Shown here in pieces: positions 19,259-29,415 of a stretch of 64,000 nt of DNA. Positions within the stretch are counted from its first letter, which is position 1, and every line of letters starts with the position of its first letter. The notes below the pieces were generated by a model. That model was not told the origin of the DNA and did no database searches. It saw nothing but the letters and a program-made list of their open reading frames with translations. This DNA comes from Athripsodes cinereus (Eukaryota; Arthropoda; Insecta; Trichoptera; Leptoceridae): positions 23,117,614 through 23,181,613 of the forward strand of contig OX388321.1 in the NCBI GenBank assembly GCA_947579605.1, in the 5' to 3' direction. Made by a program: the position numbers and the translations under genes.

Positions 19259-19514
19259 CTACTACTACTATACCATCACGGCATATCTCATGAGTAGGGT
19301 AGCCAGCAGACCAGCTGCATAAAAAACATGCAAGCTGTCTTCTCCGTGCCAATATAAAATTAAGACATTCAGGATGGGTGGCAAACCTCATCGCCGAATT
19401 AAATATGTAAAATGTCTTATTTTTCGATCACCTGCCTTTTACAGGACACTCGAAAACTTATGGAGAAGAGTGGGAGACCAATTCTTTACCGGGTGCTCCA
19501 CGGGATAGTAGATA
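19259..19514 (-). mobile_element. SINE-C, intact copy with 12-bp target duplication
   Basis: A 256-bp element. On the plus strand it runs CTACTACTACTATACCATCA ... GGGTAGCCAGCAGACCAGCT ... ATTCAGGATGGGTGGCAAAC ... CCTGCCTTTTACAGGACACT ... ACCGGGTGCTCCACGGGAT. GTTGAGTAGGTA flanks it exactly (19247-19258, 19515-19526), so it inserted by target-primed reverse transcription. The (TAG)n end is taken as the 3' tail, giving minus orientation. No ORF and no obvious A/B boxes, so the head origin is unknown. Confidence 0.8.
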
Positions 19515-19526
19515 GTTGAGTAGGTA

Positions 19527-20070
19527 TACACGTCTAATTTAACCAACCTAAGCCGATTCGTAATGACCGAAACACCTTTCTTGTTTCATACTAAAGGGAA
19601 TTCGCACAGTCTGTTCGCTGAACAGATGGGGTGTCTATCGAGTAATATTCTATAAATCTTCACTCACGCTGATGTGAAAAATTCATTAAAATGCAAAAAA
19701 TACATTTAACTATTATAGGGTCAGTTTATGTTTGGTTTGGTATTGCTACATACAACGATTATTAGGAAATATTGTACTCAATTCTTCCCTCAAACTCCCA
19801 AACATAAAATCATATAAAAATTATAATATTATCATAAATAAATCCTTTTTCTCATCTTAGAAATAAATGTAGGTAATATCCTAAAATTGATAAATTGTAC
19901 AGGGGTCCTTGAGGTGCTTTGGCACGTAAAATACACTTAAATATTGTCCAATAATAAAAATCACTGTTAATATTTTGCAACGCTAGCGAATACTATTTAA
20001 CATCCTATGCGCCCTAGAGGTGGATCTGTCGACAAAACGGCGCTATAAAAATCATCAGGATATTTTTTTT
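19527..20070. other. No gene recognised
   Basis: AT-rich spacer leading into the 109-bp tandem array. Confidence 0.35.
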
Positions 20071-20935
20071 ACTCAAAAAGAATCAGAAAAAAGTAGCAGA
20101 TCTATTCTTTGCAGAAGACATCACGGGGCAACCTTTAGTAGTTGAAATGAATAAATGTGTGTAATATTGATGTTTTTTTACTCGAAAAGAATCAGAAAAA
20201 AGTAGCAGATCTATTCTTTGCAGAAGACATCACGGGGCAACCTTTAATAGTTGAAATGAATAAATGTGTGTAATATTGATGTTTTTTTACTCGAAAAGAA
20301 TCAGAAAAAAGTAGCAGATCTATTCTTTGCAGAAGACATCACGGGGCAACCTTTAATAGTTGAAATGAATAAATGTGTGTAATATTGATGTTTTTTTACT
20401 CGAAAAGAATCAGAAAAAAGTAGCAGATCTATTCTTTGCAGAAGACATCACGGGGCAACCTTTAATAGTTGAAATGAATAAATGTGTGTAATATTGATGT
20501 TTTTTTACTCGAAAAGAATCAGAAAAAAGTAGCAGATCTATTCTTTGCAGAAGACATCACGGGGCAACCTTTAATAGTTGAAATGAATAAATGTGTGTAA
20601 TATTGATGTTTTTTTACTCGAAAAGAATCAGAAAAAAGTAGCAGATCTATTCTTTGCAGAAGACATCACGGGGCAACCTTTAGTAGTTGAAATGAATAAA
20701 TGTGTGTAATTTTGATGTTTTTTTACTCGAAAAGAATCAGAAAAAAGTAGCAGATCTATTCTTTGCAGAAGACATCACGGGGCAACCTTTAATAGTTGAA
20801 ATGAATAAATGTGTGTAATATTGATGTTTTTTTACTCGAAAAGAATCAGAAAAAAGTAGCAGATCTATTCTTTGCAGAAGACATCACGGGGCAACCTTTA
20901 GTAGTTGAAATGAATAAATGTGTGTAATTTTGATG
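20071..20935. repeat. Tandem array: eight 109-bp units
   Basis: Units start at 20071, 20180, 20289, 20398, 20507, 20616, 20725 and 20834 with the phrase ACTCGAAAAGAATCAG (first unit ACTCAAAAAG). Each contains AGCAGATCTATTCTTTGCAG and CATCACGGGGCAACCT and ends GTGTGTAATATTGATG. Units are almost identical. They differ at TTTAGTAG/TTTAATAG and GTAATATTG/GTAATTTTG. The two variants occur together in units 6 and 8, so units 5-6 and 7-8 form a repeated dimer. There are no unique spacers, so this is a satellite or minisatellite and not a CRISPR array. High identity points to recent amplification. Confidence 0.95.
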
Positions 20936-21624
20936 TTACAAGACACACACGAAATATTAATAATATTATTATGTAATATGTTTCCCCCTTTCTTTAATAA
21001 ACACTCTGGTGTTATAAGAGAAATAGTGGTAGTGTTGTTAGTTGTAGTAGTGTTACTAAGTATGTAGAAGTTCCACCCTCAATGCCCCACTTCCTTTTCC
21101 GGTGCTAAAGGCTGAAGGAAGGATATACCGGATGTTGGTATACATGGAACTCTACTCGACAAACACCTCATATTATTGTATACAACAGCTGATATTGTTG
21201 CTGTTGTATATATAAAATAATAATAATAGATTGTATTGGTGTAATTGATATAACTAGTTTTGTTACGAATTGACTAGTTTCACAGTTTCATTACAAGTTG
21301 GCTATAGACTCAAAGCGAAGTATTGGCTAACTTGAAAACGCTCTGATTTCACTGACATGAAAATAGTGTAGGCATCTAATGGAAGCATAATACACTTTAG
21401 GAAAACTTTAAGAAATGGCACTTGGTAACTGTAAAATATTAATATTTTTTGTAAACTTATAAATTTATGTAACCAAACAATCCGTTTTACATAAGTAATT
21501 ATAATATTAACCTGGTTTCGACCGTCAAAGTCATTGTCAAACTTTGCAATGACAAGGACCTTGTAAGTCAAAACCAGATAACTATTATAAATACAGTAAA
21601 ACTTTAGACAGTTTGTTTCCATAA
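20936..21624. other. No gene recognised
   Basis: Less AT-rich near 21060-21150. The 119-codon minus frame at 21302-21661 is hydrophobic and cysteine-rich without a motif, and its left part lies in spacer, so I treat it as chance. Confidence 0.35.
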
Positions 21625-22262
21625 ATTGATATAACACGTATAGACAATTCACACATACCAAGCTAGTCCCTAACTAAGATATCAGTCTTGTATTTTGGGT
21701 ACTTACACGACGATACACATATCGTCCCTCTTCTGACTAACAGTCGTATCTGCTAAATGTAAATTGTTCAGGAGAGCATTTTTTTTGTTTTGCCGTGCAT
21801 ATTTTCGTCTCTCCTAGTTATATAATATAATGTAAATATATTACATTATTTTATTTGTACCTATTCTTATAATATATCTCAGAATCATTTTTGTGATGAA
21901 ATTTTGAGGTATTAGTAGATACAACACATTTTATTTAGAATAATTCGTAAATACGTCAGCAAATCAGAAAGCTTTTCCAGGATAACGGTAACAGTTACAG
22001 GTGTGATCTTCAGTGAGAACATGCAGGGCACATATAAATACACATTTGTGATCATAACTCGATTTCGCCAAAAATGTCAGATACGACAGTTAGTCAGAAG
22101 AGGGACGATATATACAATTCACTGAACACATACATATACATGTAACACCCAGACCCAGGACAATTTGAAAAAGGTCATTCTTCATTTTGTCCTGGCTGGG
22201 AATCGAACCCGGGACCTCGTGACTCAAAGGCAAGTGTGTTTGCCTCCGTGCCACACAGGTCG
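21625..22262 (-). mobile_element. SINE-A copy split by a DNA element
   Basis: The two halves (21625-21722 and 22108-22262) join to give the same order as the intact copy at 1618-1858. The right half has the tRNA-like head with CCCGGGTTCGATTCCCAGCC. The left half has GACTAGCTTGG and TTGTCTATACG. The interruption is the inverted-repeat element at 21723-22107, which is therefore younger. Confidence 0.75.
21723..22107. mobile_element. Non-autonomous DNA transposon nested in SINE-A
   Basis: The terminal inverted repeat CGTCCCTCTTCTGACTAACA, continuing GTCGTATCTG, is matched at the right by CAGATACGAC and GTTAGTCAGAAGAGGGACG (one indel-free arm with minor changes). It is flanked by ATAT on both sides. 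Because the site is a TA repeat, this could equally be a TA duplication with tips TCGT...ACGA, as in Tc1/mariner elements. It is 385 bp with no transposase frame. Confidence 0.75.
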
Positions 22263-22264
22263 TC

Positions 22265-22749
22265 ATAAAGTGTTATAAAATAAATGTAAACTCAATCACT
22301 AAATGGCATTCGTTCTTATATTAATAATGATTTATTCCATCATACTTACATATTATAATTTTCGAGTCTAACAAATTCATATAATATTTATTTATTTGTC
22401 AAATTATGTAAACTCAAAGTTCTCATTATGGTAATTTTAATGATCCGGGTATATTTCACTGTCCCAAAATATTAAAATAATTTCTAGAAAATATACGATG
22501 GTGCTATTACATATTTTTTATGAGAGTTCAGTGGGTATTTTTGTTTTATTTTATTTCCCTTTTTTGCATTGAAAACACCAAAATATTGTTAAATAACTAT
22601 TAACATTTAAACGTACAACAGATCCTGCTATATTGTTAAAAAATGGAACCAAAAATAACGGTAAAAACGGGTACTTATATTTATTCAGGAGTGATGTTTA
22701 CGCGTGGCGGCTGCTAAAGAGAGCGCCTGAACGCTGTGTATGCCGTTCT
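22265..22749. other. No gene recognised
   Basis: AT-rich spacer. The last 70 bases before the gap (GGCGGCTGCTAAAGAGAGCG) are GC-richer and could be the edge of another element. Confidence 0.35.
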
Positions 22750-22949
22750 NNNNNNNNNNNNNNNNNNNNNNNNNNNNNNNNNNNNNNNNNNNNNNNNNNN
22801 NNNNNNNNNNNNNNNNNNNNNNNNNNNNNNNNNNNNNNNNNNNNNNNNNNNNNNNNNNNNNNNNNNNNNNNNNNNNNNNNNNNNNNNNNNNNNNNNNNNN
22901 NNNNNNNNNNNNNNNNNNNNNNNNNNNNNNNNNNNNNNNNNNNNNNNNN
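22750..22949. other. Assembly gap (200 N)
   Basis: Exactly 200 N characters, typical of a fixed-size scaffold gap. True length and content are unknown. Frames reading through it are meaningless. Confidence 0.99.
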
Positions 22950-23108
22950 ATTGCGTCGTCTGACCCTAAAATAAGTACTTGCAACCCAACAACGTATGAA
23001 TATTTGCTACTAACAATATTGCACATCCCATACAGCTGAAAAAGCTATAAAAAGACACCTTAAATATATTAAAAAACAATTTATGTGCATCAAGCATTGC
23101 AAAACCAA

Positions 23109-23308
23109 TACACTGAGAAAAATACTGACGAAATTTCACAACGAATCATTGGTACGTACTATCAAATTAGGACCAGAGATAGTACAAACGATTCATTAGT
23201 ACGAATCTATAAAATTCACTTTTCGCAAACAAATCGTTAGTAAATTTACCAACAATTTGTTTGTGAAAAGTTAATTTTATAGATTCGTACTAATGAATCG
23301 TTTGTCGT
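23109..23308. mobile_element. MITE-2: CACTGAGAAAAATAC-tipped foldback, right end truncated
   Basis: The left arm ACACTGAGAAAAATACTGAC ... AACGAATCATTGGTACGTAC ... ACAAACGATTCATTAGTACG pairs with CGTACTAATGAATCGTTTGT at 23288-23308 around a centre TTAGTAAATTTACCAAC. The outer right arm is missing. The fuller copy at 40421-41103 shows both tips. Confidence 0.75.
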
Positions 23309-23309
23309 G

Positions 23310-23633
23310 AGTGATTTTAATAGGAAATCAGTTTTTTTAAAACTCATTTACTGAAGAAAAGAAGCAGATTTTTATTTCATTTACTAAGTTACAGTGTAGC
23401 CAGCGAAAATGCAAACATTATCATTTTAGAATACGCCTATATAATTGAAAGCTGATTAGTACAAAGGTGCTAAATGTCCAGAGCATAAAACAATGAAAAA
23501 GTGAATCAATGTAAGGAAAAATGCTGAGCAATGAGCACAAGTAATATCTACTGAGGGTACATACATTTTTTCAATAAGCTTGTTATTTTTGACAATTATT
23601 GTCGAATTTTTTTATAAAGTCATTCATTCATTC
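23310..23633. other. No gene recognised
   Basis: AT-rich spacer. It ends in an (ATTC)n run that is the tail of the next element. Confidence 0.35.
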
Positions 23634-23979
23634 ATTGCCCTCAACGCTCCTCTCGGGAGCACAGTGCAGAAACCAGCCTCCTCCATACAGAGCATCTCTG
23701 TGCCAATCGCGTCACCTCCTCCCACGACATTCCCTGGGCTCTGATGTCGTTGTCATAGGAACGGTGTATTGTGAAAGAGGGACGGCCCGACGGAACCCTT
23801 TAGAGGATTTTGGATGTAAAATGGTATGAACATGTCACACATTATGCTGTGCGTCGACGCACCCGGCAGAGATCTGTAATCTCCGTGATAGATGAGAGAC
23901 GATGGTCCTGGCTGGGTCATGTTCTGAGAATTCCCAATGATATTTGGCCAAAAAGAGCACTGTTCTTCCGTCCGCAAAG
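23634..23979 (-). pseudogene. RT-B lineage fragment with inverted 5' half (twin-priming layout)
   Basis: Minus strand 23805 to 23634 encodes the last part of the RT C-terminus, from GFRR... to WRRLVSALC-SRE, ending in a (TGAA)n tail. The plus strand 23849-23979 encodes the part that should come just before it: ISVIDERRWSWLGHVLRIPN then WPKRALFFRPQ. The copy at 54720 shows the two joined (ALFFRPQGFRR). So the upstream half is inverted and sits at the 5' side of the 3' half, the arrangement produced when a second cDNA is primed internally. Non-functional. Confidence 0.7.
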
Positions 23980-23984
23980 TTTTT

Positions 23985-25437
23985 TTTTTAAGATGTCTCC
24001 ATTATTTATTTCTGACGAAATGAATACGGGTATTGTTCTAGTATGAAGCATTATTAAAATATTACATTATACTAGTATTATTAAGATCTCATTGTATCCC
24101 CTCCCCCCTTTTCTAACTCTCTCTCTCTCTCTCCTCAGGACGCTCTTGTGTCTTAAGAGTCTCTTCATCTACAGCAACATATTGTAATCTACTCCTTTTT
24201 GCTCCTAAATAATATCTATCTGCATACATGTGAGTAAGGAGTGAGATGAAAGTTTTTAAGGTATCACATTCTTAAGACTCGACAGTGGCGTATATATTTT
24301 GAAAAGGGGCCAGGGAGTCAAAAGTTGTAGATCCCTATTTGAAATTTTGATCATTGAGTAGGAGCATACAGTGTCAGCTGATTTGAAAAAGCTCGACAAT
24401 TCACATTTTTTTTCGTCTATACCTACATTTTTTTTCTTTTTTTTATTATTTTTGGATATCATCAGTTAAATAATATATGCAATGAAATTCTCTGGCAATA
24501 TCATTGATATATCAATGATTTCTTTCATCTTACCATTTTCAATAATTAATTTTCATAAAAGATAAATATTTCAAAAGTTTTTTTTTCAGCTAATGCAATC
24601 ACGTTATCAGGACCCAGTTCTGTTGATTATTTATTCATTAAATTAATAAATCTAGGTCACACAACAATTTCTCTCATCAATTCCAATCGACCACCGGTAA
24701 ATTTTCAATATGCGAGTAATAAAACAATTCGCTAAAAGGGTGGGCTACTGGCTCAAGTCCCGTGTGGTGCGATAGTTTTATACGTTTATTTTACATGATT
24801 ATATCATCACCTCATACAATGGTTAATTGTAAAAATAACATCGATATAGAAACTGCATGTTATTCTTGATCTTTTAGCCAACCTAATTATTTCTGTTTTA
24901 TATGTAATAATATGTGTTAATTATTACCAAATCTAAACTCAATTTTTGATCAAAAATGCTAAGCAAATTTCTATATAAGTTTAACTAACTGAAATACAAT
25001 ATTGCCTCGTGGCATTTATGCACACCTTTTTTATATAAAAAAACAATAATTATTATAATATCATATAAATAAATAAAAAATCATCATTTTATATCCTCCT
25101 TAGTCCCTTGCACTTTTCAACTCTAATGATTCCCGCACTGCCCGTCTTGATAATATTGTCTAGTCACCCTCGGCTGTTATGAAGAGATGAAAGTTTAACT
25201 CGGGTGTCATAATATGATATGAGAAGACAGGGATACAACCCAAAAGGAGTACTCCACAACCAATATGTTTTGCCACAATAATGAGCGCGTTGGTGAACAA
25301 ACAACAAAACGAATCATTCAAGAATAAATTATGTGAGAATATTTTCATAAAAAATGAGGCCTTAATTTTATCTATCTAGGACAAGTTCCTAGAACTCAGA
25401 AGTTTTACTACCTACCAATGTTTGATTCTAGATATAC
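23985..25437. other. No gene recognised; (CT)n microsatellite
   Basis: AT-rich. A (CT)n run lies near 24117-24137. The sequence GGGCTACTGGCTCAAGTCCC near 24742 is weakly tRNA-SINE-like but has no B box. No coding frame supported. Confidence 0.35.
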
Positions 25438-25515
25438 AACAGAGGTTATTAACACTTTTTTCCATGTACGTACCTGCAATTTTTTTTTAACTGAAATATG
25501 GGCATGTATAGCTAA
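25438..25515. repeat. Short dispersed repeat (second copy at 55127)
   Basis: AGAGGTTATTAACACTTTTT, CCATGTACGTACC, GCAATTTTTTTTTAA and AATATGG-CATG are shared with 55127-55192, and partly with 55218-55262. Nature unknown. Confidence 0.55.
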
Positions 25516-25629
25516 TCTCGCATTGAAATGTTTGTTTTTTCTTAACTAAATAGGTCCATATATTAATGGCTACATTATCAATATGGTAAAGTTTGATGCA
25601 AATCAGAATTAGTTCGTCGTTCATCCAAT

Positions 25630-25755
25630 ACCACCGCTGCATCTTCCATAAGTGGGGATACCAGCATACTAACTGCATAAAACACACATTCAAATTATCC
25701 GCTCAGTGCCAATAAATAACAAGATGTTCAAAACGGGTGCCATAGCTCATTATTA
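25630..25755 (-). mobile_element. SINE-C degenerate copy
   Basis: TCCATAAGTGGGGATACCAG, ACTGCATAAAACACACATTC, GTGCCAATAAATAACAAGAT and CAAAACGGGTGCCATAGCTC follow the proximal half of SINE-C. Confidence 0.5.
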
Positions 25756-25812
25756 CTTCTTCTTCTCGTGCCGTATAAGCTCCCCCCGACGTTGGCAATC
25801 ACTCTGGCGAAC
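25752..25812 (-). pseudogene. RT-D lineage 3' end remnant
   Basis: The minus strand reads RFARVIANVGGS followed by a basic RTRRRS run and a (GAA)n tail. It is the last few codons of the RT-D lineage. Confidence 0.45.
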
Positions 25813-25880
25813 CATCTTTATTATTATAATTCTCTATCTTCCCCATCAAAAACATTTTCATCAAATTACACCAGAAACTC

Positions 25881-25987
25881 TGTTGTTAACCGGCTCTTGG
25901 AGACATATGACAATGATTTTGTCCACCTGGATATTTTCACAATGTCGCGGGGACATTTCGCAGGGGCCGTGGCGCAGACCATGAACG
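25881..25987 (+). CDS. Candidate short host-gene exon with GTGAGT donor
   Basis: From an AG at 25879-25880 the frame reads ...VVNRLLETYDNDFVHLDIF then TMSRGHFAGAVAQTMN and reaches GC|GTGAGT. Third positions are G/C-rich (GCC GTG GCG CAG ACC ATG AAC) in sharp contrast with the AT-rich surroundings, and the donor is canonical. The phase would be 2. I do not recognise the protein, and it does not look like RT, transposase or ORF1. The acceptor is weak (no strong pyrimidine tract), so the left boundary is a guess. An alternative is a chance island or an unrecognised TE fragment. Confidence 0.35.
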
Positions 25988-26292
25988 CGTGAGTTTCGTT
26001 TAATTTTTGTTTGAACAGTTCCTTCATCTCTCTCTGTCTCTCTCTTATTTTATATATGTATTTAATAAAGAAAAAAATAAATAAAAAATAAAAAAATTAT
26101 CTGGAGCAAACTATACTTATAGCCCCGTAGAATGCGACCCAGATATGAGATCTTACTGACCTTGACGTCCTTCAGCAGGTCTCTACTGCAATTGGCTCTT
26201 TTCATTCATACTGCTGATGTTTATTAAAGACTACCTACCTATTACAAGACACTTGAAATCTTTCATAAAAGAATGGGAATAACATATTATTC

Positions 26293-26513
26293 ATTTATTA
26301 TGTAATTTGAAACAAGTGTTTCTTCCTACTATAGATTATTGATTCCGAGAGAGTTGAATCAGTCAGAGAAGTCGAATCAGTCGAAGTGATTGATAATGAC
26401 CTAATAATTGGAAAGACGTCTCTCTCGGAATCAATAATCTACAGTAAAAAGAAACACTTGTTTCAAATTACATATTTATAGAATTCTACTACGTGTGCAC
26501 CGACACAATTAAT
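26293..26513. mobile_element. FB-1 foldback, reverse-oriented copy with 9-bp target duplication
   Basis: Long arms GTAATTTGAAACAAGTGTTT ... TTGATTCCGAGAGAG pair with the complement at 26410-26480. The unique head at the right, GAATTCTACTACGTGTGCAC then CGACACAATTAAT, is the complement of the 7552 head. ATATTATTC flanks both sides (26284-26292, 26514-26522). Duplication length differs from the 7552 copy (13 bp). Confidence 0.7.
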
Positions 26514-26739
26514 ATATTATTCTTTGCCGAAGGCTCCAAGAAAAAGTCAGTAACATCCAAGAGTCTAGTAAGATTATTTGCAGTATTGCCACGTGTACGG
26601 TGCGTCTGATAGCTCTGTAGGTATAATTATATATACTGTATGTATGTAGGTACACATATAATGTATGACAGAGTTGTACGAGTAGTATGTAATGTAACAT
26701 ACATACGATTATTATAATAATAAAGTGACATGAAGACAA

Positions 26740-27207
26740 CACGATGGCTTATGTTTCAGTGAAGGCTTAGTAGGAGGATAAGATTAATTATACTGATAAT
26801 AACAATAACATAATATACACACACTTATAGTATAACATAATATAATCATACAGACACATATACCAACTTACAATACTCTATGAAAATAGTACCTACCTAA
26901 TGTAACTTAACTATGTATGTATGTCTCATCAAAATTTTTTTTTCCAAATTGTCTAAATGTTTTTGAATTTAATTTAGTTAAAAAAATTGTTTTCATGGCT
27001 TACATATGTTTTAGTGAAGGCTTAGGAGGATTAGATTAATTATACTGATAATAACAATAACATAATATACCTACACACACTTACAGTATAACATAATTAT
27101 TATAAACATACAGAAACAAATACCAACTTACATACCTACATTACTATTTAGGTACTATATGAAAATAGTACCTACCTAATGTAACTTACATAATTATGTG
27201 TGTATGC
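26740..27207 (+). repeat. Diverged tandem duplication, about 250-bp period
   Basis: ATGGCTTATGTTTCAGTGAA ... TTAATTATACTGATAATAAC ... GAAAATAGTACCTACCTAAT at 26743-26915 recurs at 26997-27200 with small indels. It is non-coding, and whether it is a local duplication or two insertions of one repeat is not clear. Confidence 0.65.
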
Positions 27208-27244
27208 ATCTACCATTTTACGCCGCAATATTTAAAGAATTCAC

Positions 27245-27765
27245 ATGAAAAAGAATTTTATACTTGTCTTAAAGAAAGGGTGTGAGAAAACGCGGGCGAG
27301 AACCACGTGGCTTGATCACGTGGATCAAATTCTCAAGGGCGGCCGCGTGTTGAGTAAGAGGAACCGACGTGCGTGTATGAGAAACTGTATGAATTTGGAG
27401 AAAGCGAAGGAAGTGTGTATACATAAATTATTGCAATTTTAATTCTTGACATATTAAATACTTAACATTTCATTGACATTCTGTACTGACACTCCAATAT
27501 TTTATGATTTGACTTAAATTATTACCTATTGTTATGAAATGATTCCCTTTTGTGTTTTGTTTGTTCTTGTTTTCCAACTGTGTTGTGAATGAGATATTTT
27601 ATTTGTGTATTGTTTATTCTTGAACATCTAAATGGCTCACGCCGTGGATAGTGAAATAAATAAATAAATAAATAAAATAGATAGATACCTAGATCTTTTG
27701 GCGTTCCGTTCTCTCTGCCTACCCCACTTGTGACACGGCGTGAGGGTATAGTATAGTATAGAAGA
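27245..27765 (+). pseudogene. RT-C lineage 3' end, split by a nested retroposon tail
   Basis: 27245-27425 encodes CEKTRARTTWLDHVDQILKG then GRVLSKRNRRACMRN and EKAKEVC. The continuation (TTGGCGTTCCGTTCTCTCTG and CCTACCCCACTTGTGACACG) resumes at about 27690 and ends GAGGGTATAGTATAGTATAG. Between them, 27426-27676 is unrelated sequence ending in (AAATA)n, a younger LINE/SINE tail. Related copies: 57170-57790, 59930-60092, 61420-62150. Confidence 0.65.
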
Positions 27766-28034
27766 TTTTGTTTTAGTATTAAAAGTATTTATATCTGATA
27801 ACTGTGTCAAGACATAAAAAACACAAAAAGACATCATCAAAAGAAAAAACAAAATCATAGAAAAGTACCCATCTATCCTGGCAATAAAGCCTAGCCTCCT
27901 TCCCCCCTTTTTCTAATCCATAATCTGGTCTACGTGTTGGGTGTGTGTCAAATATTATTTGGAATTTTGACTTTTTCTTTTGTTATGTATTGATAGTATT
28001 ATAAATATAAGTACATTTGTATTATTTAGGTATG
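27766..28034. other. No gene recognised
   Basis: AT-rich spacer. Confidence 0.3.
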
Positions 28035-28195
28035 TGTCAATGTGTCGTGGTTAGATGGAAGAAATCACTTCATAGTGGTAATCTCGCCACTGTTTATCGT
28101 CCTAGTAATTAAAATTATATATTGTTTTGTTAACATTGTTACAATATTATTAAATGTAATGATGACGTGCAAAAGGAATATAATAAATAAATAAA
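28035..28195 (+). mobile_element. LINE/SINE 3' tail (GGTTAGATGGAAGAAATCAC class)
   Basis: TGTCGTGGTTAGATGGAAGA then AATCACTTCATAGTGGTAAT then CTCGCCACTG, ending AATATAATAAATAAATAAA. A second, internally deleted copy is at 29710-29795. The AATCAC..GTGATA hairpin resembles the other tail class at 6404. Confidence 0.6.
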
Positions 28196-28569
28196 GTCAT
28201 CATATACCTATGTTATGTTGAAAAATTTAACACGAACATTATTTTTTTTTAATCTTGCCGACAAGAGAATTTGAAATTATGTTTGTTTTGATTACTTGTT
28301 TTAATTAAATATATTTTTTTTAGCAAATTTCACAATTTCATTATATTTGTAAGAAAATAAGTAAGAAAACAAGAGTACATATTGTAACATTTTTAATACA
28401 GAATTATGCTTCTAATATAAAAATATTACTTGGTCGGTGAGAACTACTTGAATAGTCTTTCTATGGAACGTCATAACTTTTTAATAAGAAAATAACACAA
28501 CGGTTTATACCAAATACTACAAAGATATATCTCTATGCCAAAGCGACACTACACTATGTCATTAACATA
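28196..28569. other. No gene recognised
   Basis: AT-rich spacer. Confidence 0.3.
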
Positions 28570-29085
28570 ATACAACATGCATAGACATTTCACACAGAAC
28601 GAGCTTGTCCCAAATTAAGATATGAATCTTATATTACGGGTACTAACGCGAAGATACACATGTATACAATGCACCAAACACACATACATGTAACACCCAG
28701 ACCCAGGACAATTTTTTTATTTTTTTTTTTATTTTACACAATAAACGGCTATCAGTCTTTAACAAAACAATTATACCTATAATTTACATCTAAATAGAAA
28801 AATATAAAAAAGTAAAACAACATACAACTAAGAAACCTAAAACATTATCAATGGAGAATAAACATTAAAGTTAACAAAATCCAACAAAATAAAAAATAAA
28901 AATAAAATTACATTTGAGTAGATAATAAAACATTAAAAATAAAGTAAATACAGAAAAAAAATCTTTTTAGCAACCCAAAAATACATGCATTGTACCCTTT
29001 TATTTCTCAAGAATAATCACATTTGAAAAAGGTTATTCTTCAATTTGCCCAGGCCAGGAATCGAACTCGTGCCACACTGGCCGCC
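28570..29085 (-). mobile_element. SINE-A copy split by a T-rich (minus-strand) retroposon
   Basis: The SINE body (CATGCATAGACATTTCACAC ... CACCCAGACCCAGGACAATT) is interrupted at about 28708 and resumes at about 29025 with GAAAAAGGTTATTCTTC and AGGAATCGAACTCG. The insert begins with poly-T then ACAATAAACGGCTATCAG, the 3' tail of a minus-strand LINE similar to the tail at 8897. The SINE head also has an internal deletion around 29070. Confidence 0.7.
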
Positions 29086-29112
29086 AAATTCCAGTAAAGT
29101 CTTTCAACCAGA

Positions 29113-29235
29113 AGAGGGCCGAACAAGCTTGAGGAGCTTATTCTAACCGTAGATGTGGAGGGCAACAGAATTAGCGGAAGCGCACCGATGAGATCGAGTG
29201 ACAAAGTAAAGAAGGCAATGGGAGAGACCATGCCA
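29113..29235 (+). pseudogene. RTE-A lineage C-terminal fragment
   Basis: The frame reads RGPNKLEELILTVDVEGN then RISGSAPMRSSDKVKKAMGE. This matches the segment RRGPDNLERLVLTGSVEG..RSRGRAPMRWSEQVKGATGG of the large RTE at 41104. Short, diverged and open only here; 5' and 3' parts are missing. Confidence 0.6.
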
Positions 29236-29415
29236 TCCTCTTCTCTGTCTTCTCTGCGCCATCAAAAAATTAAGACATTCAGGAGGGGTGATAAACCTCA
29301 GAACTACTGAATTCAAGCTGTTAAATTTTGTTTTTTCCAACACACTCCATTAAGAGGACATTCAAAAACTTACGGTAATGAGTAGAAGACCAGTTATTTT
29401 TCTGGTGTTCCATGG
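29236..29415 (-). mobile_element. SINE-C truncated copy
   Basis: TCTTCTCTGCGCCATCAAAA, TTAAGACATTCAGGAGGGGT, GACATTCAAAAACTTACGG and CTGGTGTTCCATGGAAA follow the distal SINE-C order. The TAG-tail half is absent, apparently cut at the RTE fragment. Confidence 0.6.

Noticed and set aside
20071..20935. CRISPR-like direct repeats
   Set aside because: Units are contiguous 109-bp copies without unique spacers, and the sequence is clearly eukaryotic. It is a tandem satellite.
21302..21661. 119-codon minus frame as a membrane protein
   Set aside because: Hydrophobic residues follow from AT-rich sequence. No signal, motif or repeat conservation; its start overlaps SINE-A.
22633..23039. Open frames spanning the N run
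   Set aside because: They exist only because N translates as X across a 200-base assembly gap.
24114..24142. (CT)n followed by CTCAG as a splice acceptor
   Set aside because: The microsatellite mimics a pyrimidine tract. No open frame with coding character or donor follows.
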